A DNA stretch of 64,000 bases from Lachnospiraceae bacterium (GTDB lineage Bacteria > Bacillota > Clostridia > Lachnospirales > Lachnospiraceae): the NCBI GenBank assembly GCA_009774245.1, contig VSNM01000019.1, positions 15,109-79,108 of the forward strand, written 5' to 3'. The notes under the pieces are model-generated. The model was not told where the DNA came from, ran no database searches, and was given only the letters and a program-made list of their open reading frames with translations. Made by a program: the position numbers and the translations under genes. Positions 59,859-64,000 of the stretch are shown piece by piece. The first letter of the stretch is position 1. The number at the start of each line of letters is the position of its first letter.

Positions 59859-61493
59859 CTATGATTTGTTCTGCGCCGCAACCAGACTCTCACCGCCGTA
59901 CATCTTACGAAGCTTTGGCTTCTCGATCTTGCCCGTCGGATTTCTCGGGATATCCGCGAAAATCAACTTGCGCGGTCTCTTATACTTCGGAAGCTTCATA
60001 CAATAAGCATTGATCTCATCTTCCGTAGCGTCCATACCCTCCTTGATCTCAATAATAGCAGCCGTTATCTCTCCGAGGCGCTTGTCAGGAATCCCGATCA
60101 CGGCCACATCCTTGATCTTGTCGTTCGTGCGCAGGAAATCCTCGATCTGGACGGGATAAATATTCTCGCCGCCACTGATCACGACATCTTTCTTTCGATC
60201 CACCAGGAAGATAAAACCGTCCTCGTCCTCCTGCGCCATGTCCCCTGTAAACAGCCAGCCATCGCGCAGCACCTCGTTTGTCGCCTGTTCATCATTGTAA
60301 TAGCATGTCATGACACCAGGTCCCTTCACCGCCAGCTCGCCGACCTCGCCGCGCGTCACCTGTGCGCCGTTCTCATCGACAATCTTCACCTGCCAGCCAT
60401 AGCCCGCTTTTCCGATCGCACCTACCTTGTGGATATTCTCGACGCCGAGATGAACACAGCCCGGCCCGATTGACTCGCTGAGACCATAGTTCGTGTCATA
60501 CTGATGATGCGGAAACACCTTTTTCCAGCGCTGTATCAGGCTCTGCGGAACCGGCTGCGCACCGATGTGCATCAGCCTCCACTGAGAGAGCTCATAATCC
60601 TCCAGCCGGACATCGCCCCTGTCGATCGCATCGAGGATATCCTGCGCCCACGGCACCAGCAGCCACACGATCGTGCACTTTTCCTTTGACACGGCATCCA
60701 ATATAAACTCCGGCTTTGTTCCCTTTAGCAAAACGGCCTTTCCGCCCTCCAGAAAGCTTCCGAACCAGTGCATCTTCGCGCCGGTGTGATAAAGCGGCGG
60801 TATACACAGAAATACATCCTGCTTCGTCTGACCGTGATGGTTCTGCTCCACCTTGCACGAGTGCATCAGGCTTTCGTGATTATGTAAGATTGCTTTCGGA
60901 AATCCTGTCGTACCTGAAGAGAAATAGATCGCGGCATCGTCCATGTCTGTCAGGGCGATCATTGGCGTCTGGCTGGAACAGTTCGCCGTGAGGCTGTTGT
61001 AGTCCTCCGCAAAGCTTGGACAATTGTCCCCCACAAAAAATAACAGTCGGTTTTTGCTGATACTCTCCGCGATCTCCTCCACACGCCCGATAAATTCCGG
61101 TCCAAATACAAGCACATCGACCTCCGCCAGATTCAGGCAGTACTCGATCTCGTCCGGCGCATAGCGGAAGTTGAGTGGTACCGCCAGCGCCCCCGTCTTT
61201 AAAATGCCAAAATAGATCGGAAGCCACTCCAGACAATTCATCAGCAGGATCGCTACCTTGTCCCCCTTCTTGATGCCTCTCTGAATCAGCAGGTTGGCGA
61301 AACGGTTTGCCTTCTCGTTAAAAACACTCCATGTAATCTCCCGGCGATAGTGTGTCACCGGATTTGGCTCCATCAGCTCATATTCCTTCCACGTGACGCG
61401 GCGCGTCTCTTTGATTTCCGGATTGATCTCCACGAGGCAGATATCGTTTCCATATAGTTTGCAGTTTCTCTCTAAAATGTCTGTGATTGGCAT
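59859..61493 (-). CDS. AMP-dependent acyl-CoA synthetase (fatty-acid type)
   Basis: 544 residues from MPITDILERNCKLYG (ATG 61491-61493 behind AAAGGAG). ANL motifs: AAIYFSSGTTGFPKAIL (about 160), YGLSESIG, LFTGDMAQEDEDGFIFLVDRKKDVVISGG-type hinge and NPTGKIEKPKL at the C-terminal lysine. It activates a carboxylic acid to its CoA thioester. It is closest in layout to medium- or long-chain fatty-acid or cyclohexanecarboxylate-type ligases. Substrate is not given by context. It is not part of the lipid cluster at 21-27 kb. Confidence 0.9.
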   Translation of the reverse strand: MPITDILERNCKLYGNDICLVEINPEIKETRRVTWKEYELMEPNPVTHYRREITWSVFNEKANRFANLLIQRGIKKGDKVAILLMNCLEWLPIYFGILKTGALAVPLNFRYAPDEIEYCLNLAEVDVLVFGPEFIGRVEEIAESISKNRLLFFVGDNCPSFAEDYNSLTANCSSQTPMIALTDMDDAAIYFSSGTTGFPKAILHNHESLMHSCKVEQNHHGQTKQDVFLCIPPLYHTGAKMHWFGSFLEGGKAVLLKGTKPEFILDAVSKEKCTIVWLLVPWAQDILDAIDRGDVRLEDYELSQWRLMHIGAQPVPQSLIQRWKKVFPHHQYDTNYGLSESIGPGCVHLGVENIHKVGAIGKAGYGWQVKIVDENGAQVTRGEVGELAVKGPGVMTCYYNDEQATNEVLRDGWLFTGDMAQEDEDGFIFLVDRKKDVVISGGENIYPVQIEDFLRTNDKIKDVAVIGIPDKRLGEITAAIIEIKEGMDATEDEINAYCMKLPKYKRPRKLIFADIPRNPTGKIEKPKLRKMYGGESLVAAQNKS

Positions 61494-61623
61494 TGCGGTT
61501 ACTCCTTTTATCTGTATTATTTTAACAGCCCTGCATACCCATTCTCTTCTGCATGGCACATTTATAAACATTATGCCACTTTAAAGCATCAAAGTAAACC
61601 TGTTTTTCAAAATGTTAAGTTTT

Positions 61624-61815
61624 TTACATACTCGCTACAAATTTCCGCTTTAATGCCCTTCTCCGTTCAATCTCTCTTTCTGCTTCTTTGCCAGAATTAT
61701 TGTAATATTCAACTTTTTCCGCCACTGTCATATCTTTTGTACGTTCATAATTCTGTTCTCTGATTTTATGAATATCCTCAATCGTAAAATCAGGACTAAT
61801 AACCAACGCTTCCAT
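61624..61815 (-). CDS. Small antitoxin-like partner of PIN protein
   Basis: 63 residues starting at ATG 61813-61815 (GAGGG at a good spacing; another ATG two codons earlier overlaps the upstream stop). Mostly helical and charged: FTIEDIHKIREQNYERTKDM, then MTVAEKVEYYNNSGKEAE and ERRRALKRKF. It lies 2 bases after the PIN gene and is a candidate antitoxin, although in PIN systems the antitoxin usually comes first. Family not recognised beyond its helical character. Confidence 0.65.
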   Translation of the reverse strand: MEALVISPDFTIEDIHKIREQNYERTKDMTVAEKVEYYNNSGKEAEREIERRRALKRKFVASM

Positions 61816-61817
61816 AA

Positions 61818-62294
61818 TCATCCCTCACTTTCCAATAATACAGATGGGTTTATTATATCTATTCCTTTGTAACCTTCCAGATTCGTAATTGCCCTTACAC
61901 CCCTGATTGTCTTAATATTTACAATGTGCTTAAAATTCCATGATATGATGCAGTCACAAGCATTGACAATAGCTACAGCTATATGTTGACAATCATCATG
62001 GCTCTTTGGTGTTAATATTCCCATATCAATGATTTTCTGTGCAAGTTCCAATATTTCCGCAGTAATTTCCAGCTTAGTATATTCAATATCACTTAGATAA
62101 TCATATAGTACATTCCTTTTTGGCTCTGGACATTTCTCTATTTCATCTAATGTCACCTGTGAAAGGTATATATCATATTTTCCATTCGTAAAATCTTTCC
62201 ATAGTTCCAATGTTTCTTTCATTCGTTCTGGTGCATCTTCCTGTGAAAGATAACTAATAACAGATGTATCTAAATATACTTTCAGTTTCCGCAT
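61818..62294 (-). CDS. PIN-domain ribonuclease-like protein
   Basis: 158 residues. PIN-type acidic residues are visible: YLDTSVISYL (Asp9), TLDEIEKC (Glu51), SHDDCQHIAVAIVNACDCII (Asp100/101, Asp114). Such domains cleave RNA and are the toxins of many VapBC-like modules. It is followed by a small helical gene, so a toxin-antitoxin-like pair with the partner placed second is plausible. Lies in an AT-rich accessory area. Confidence 0.85.
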   Translation of the reverse strand: MRKLKVYLDTSVISYLSQEDAPERMKETLELWKDFTNGKYDIYLSQVTLDEIEKCPEPKRNVLYDYLSDIEYTKLEITAEILELAQKIIDMGILTPKSHDDCQHIAVAIVNACDCIISWNFKHIVNIKTIRGVRAITNLEGYKGIDIINPSVLLESEG

Positions 62295-62463
62295 ACAACA
62301 TCACTCCTTAGACCTGCATATGTAGCACTCAAAATTATCTTTTATTTTCATACATTATATCATCAGCAGTCTTTGTTTTCAATTACTTAGCGATTCAATA
62401 AAAGACTATTACTGTCTTTTTATGGCATCCACAAATGAAAAGAGTGTTAGGATGATCCGTAAA

Positions 62464-62650
62464 CTAGAGCGTGTTTGAAAAATGCTTTCCGTCAGATGTG
62501 CGTCACAATTTGTGGGAGATTTGCACCAAATGAAGGGCGCATAGCGGGCTATGTAACCTGAATTTGGTGTAAATATCACGCAAAGTGGTGAATATGACGC
62601 ATATGCGTCATAATGCAGATGATGGGAATGATTTTTCAAACACGCTCTAG
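62464..62650. repeat. Dispersed hairpin repeat, copy 5 (family A core, different ends)
   Basis: Terminal inverted repeats CTAGAGCGTGTTTGAAAAAT (20 bp, perfect, both ends) differ from copies 1-4, but the core GCATAGCGGGCTATGT (62539-62554) and following AAC match copy 3. Inner pairing GCACCAAAT/ATTTGGTGT and GACGCATATGCGTC support folding. The stop of the IS66 remnant (62647-62649) lies in its right end. The rest of the 62295-63052 gap has no gene other than the remnant. Confidence 0.85.
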
Positions 62651-62802
62651 TACTCCATCCAGAAATTAAACTCGTGAACCGCCTGTTTCTGCTTTCTTTT
62701 ATATACCCTGGCCAGCCTTTCACACAGGGAGTTGTTGGCGGGAACGCGTTTATCATGCAGGAACAGCAGCTCGTTCTCCTTATTCCGGCAGCGTCCGTAC
62801 AT
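62647..62802 (-). pseudogene. IS66-family transposase C-terminal remnant
   Basis: The frame MYGRCRNKENELLFLHDKRV, then PANNSLCERLARVYKRKQKQ matches the C-terminal DDE/helical end of IS66 TnpC. The natural C-terminus is replaced by AVHEFNFWMEY-stop, whose stop falls in the repeat at 62464-62650. The upstream frame is broken. Only a fossil of the insertion sequence is left. Confidence 0.7.
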
Positions 62803-63052
62803 TTTCCCAAGCTATTTATAGCTTTTTTCCTGCTGTGTGTAATGCCCGAAAAAGCAAAGAAAAATGATTTCCCGGTTCTGTGCAAGGCATAGATGATTCC
62901 CCCTTTCTCCCACATAGGGCGGTGTGTGGTTTACGGTTACGTTTTTATAAATTAAGGGGCGACAGCACTTTAGGCTATTGCCCTTTAGTTGCGTTAGCTC
63001 TACAAAATATTAGCTGATAAAAAAATTTATTCAATGTTCCTACGCCCAGTTT

Positions 63053-64000
63053 CTACTCATAAGACACAATAAACTTAAAAGTTGTATTTAACCACCCGGC
63101 ATCATCATTGAAACCCTCCACATAGAAGTAATAACTCCCATCTTTCTCTACTTCTATGGAAGCCGTATCGCCCTCTTGCCAAATAGTAGTTTCCGCTTCT
63201 AATTTTTCACCATTTTCATCAATAAGTCCTACATGGAATGTTCCTGATACCGAATCACCATACTCAATATAAAAAACATTTCCTTTGCTCATGGGAAAAA
63301 TACATTTAGGATAAATAGTCATTTCATTTTTTTTGGTAATACCGCTAAGCGATACTTCTACATTTGCTTCAACAATTCTTGACGCAGTTTCTATAACCAA
63401 TCCCTTTTCTTCTTCCGTAAGATTTTTCATATATTTACATTGTTCTGTGACTTCTTCCATAAGCGTTTCCATATTGTCAAATGGTCCGATAGAGGTATAA
63501 CTATCTTTTCGTACCAATACAAACTTAATGCTTCCGGCAGAAACAGAAGAAAGTGGCTTGTCATCTTCCCCTGCACCATCACAAAAGATATAGTATACTC
63601 CATCTTCTGTTAATATTTCATTCAGTATTTCGCTGTCCTTCCATGTTTTCATATCATTAGCTACAGAAGGGGCGGCGTATGCACCGGTTACAAAAAAACA
63701 GACACAAACAATAACCGTAAAAATAGCAGTGATAGCAGTAATAACTTTTGATTTTTTTCTAAATTTCATAATCGCACCTAACCTTTCTTTTAACTGTTCT
63801 GCTCCCTCTGTCAAAGTGACGGAAGCTAAAGAACTTTTGTAGAGATTGTTTGACTTCAAAAAGGAAATCAATGTGTCCCCATATTCACGCTTTCTTTTGT
63901 CATCAAGTACAGCTATGACTTTTTCATCACATGACAATTCGCAGGATTTATTCACTTCCTTTTCCAGCAGATATACAAAAGGATTGAACCAATGGACGCA
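63053..64000 (-). CDS. BlaR1/M56-type membrane protein, C-terminal part (truncated by window edge)
   Basis: 315 codons are visible to the right edge. The segment VHWFNPFVYLLEKEVNKSCE, then LSCDEKVIAVLDDKRKREYG is the post-catalytic part of M56 antirepressor-type proteases; the HExxH motif lies beyond the window. A transmembrane helix (VITAITAIFTVIVCVCFFV) follows, then an extracytoplasmic beta-rich domain (about 185 residues) with no penicillin-binding motif seen. Such proteins sense envelope stress and usually pair with a BlaI-type repressor, which is not in view. Confidence 0.85.
   Translation of the reverse strand, partial: CVHWFNPFVYLLEKEVNKSCELSCDEKVIAVLDDKRKREYGDTLISFLKSNNLYKSSLASVTLTEGAEQLKERLGAIMKFRKKSKVITAITAIFTVIVCVCFFVTGAYAAPSVANDMKTWKDSEILNEILTEDGVYYIFCDGAGEDDKPLSSVSAGSIKFVLVRKDSYTSIGPFDNMETLMEEVTEQCKYMKNLTEEEKGLVIETASRIVEANVEVSLSGITKKNEMTIYPKCIFPMSKGNVFYIEYGDSVSGTFHVGLIDENGEKLEAETTIWQEGDTASIEVEKDGSYYFYVEGFNDDAGWLNTTFKFIVSYE

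Noticed and set aside
62409..62915. 168-residue minus-strand open frame
   Set aside because: It runs out of frame through the IS66 remnant and the repeat; the transposase-like residues are in another frame.

Overview
The window reads as chromosomal DNA from a gut-type Clostridia of the Lachnospiraceae (Clostridium cluster XIVa) kind. This is inferred from gene content and synteny (rho-rpmE-DUF1385-prmC-prfA, DUF4364, MBOAT/DHHW/DUF4358 sets, AAA-ATPase-like/PD-(D/E)XK genes), from strong AGGAGG-type ribosome binding sites, and from short palindromic repeats that I recall from this family. No rRNA, tRNA, CRISPR array or prophage was seen. Most genes lie on the minus strand.

Layout. 1-9.0 kb: two MBOAT O-acyltransferase + DHHW-protein pairs, probably for O-acetylation of a cell-surface polymer, with DUF4358 and an ECF sigma/anti-sigma pair between them, then dapF and manC. 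9.0-18.7 kb: ANTAR regulator and glnA, hslO, a DUF368 (undecaprenyl-phosphate translocase type) protein, hisC, and a DUF6020 membrane protein. 19-20.6 kb: a Thr/Glu-repeat lipoprotein and a PdaB-like polysaccharide deacetylase. 20.8-27.4 kb: a compact minus-strand cluster encoding a LicC-like nucleotidyltransferase, a permuted papain-like protein, a CDP-alcohol phosphatidyltransferase, a radical SAM/B12-type protein, an acyl-CoA ligase and a PlsC acyltransferase. Together these have the parts needed for an unusual phospholipid, and this is my best candidate for an undescribed pathway. 27.4-31.3 kb: AT-rich accessory DNA with an Rpn-family remnant and an XRE-HTH/ABC-ATPase fusion with its permease. 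31.3-40 kb: lipase-like hydrolase, aroA flanked by two AAA-ATPase/PD-(D/E)XK genes, and a HelD-like helicase. 40-45.5 kb: response regulator, hybrid histidine kinase and EAL phosphodiesterase. 45.6-50 kb: a decaying accessory block holding a PARP-like ADP-ribosyltransferase gene split by an in-frame TGA, a RelA/SpoT pseudogene carrying an in-frame palindromic insert, a GT87 glycosyltransferase with two slippage-type frameshifts, and Uma2. 50.4-61.5 kb: conserved core (prfA, prmC, DUF1385, rpmE, rho, malic enzyme, YtqA/YhcC-type radical SAM, DUF4364, rarA, acyl-CoA synthetase). 61.6-64 kb: a PIN-domain pair, an IS66 remnant and the C-terminal part of a BlaR1/M56-type protein.

A theme across the window is small palindromic repeats. 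Five copies of a 155-190 bp element (one enlarged to 286 bp by a nested insertion) fold as long hairpins with inverted ends and share a GCATAGCGGGCTATGT-type core. Every copy sits exactly at the 3' end of a gene, and in four of the five the gene's stop codon lies inside the repeat end. A 122-bp second element is nested in one copy, and a related piece lies in the glnA leader. Two further palindromic elements (90 and 93 bp) are inserted in frame inside protein-coding genes, similar in behaviour to Rickettsia palindromic elements.
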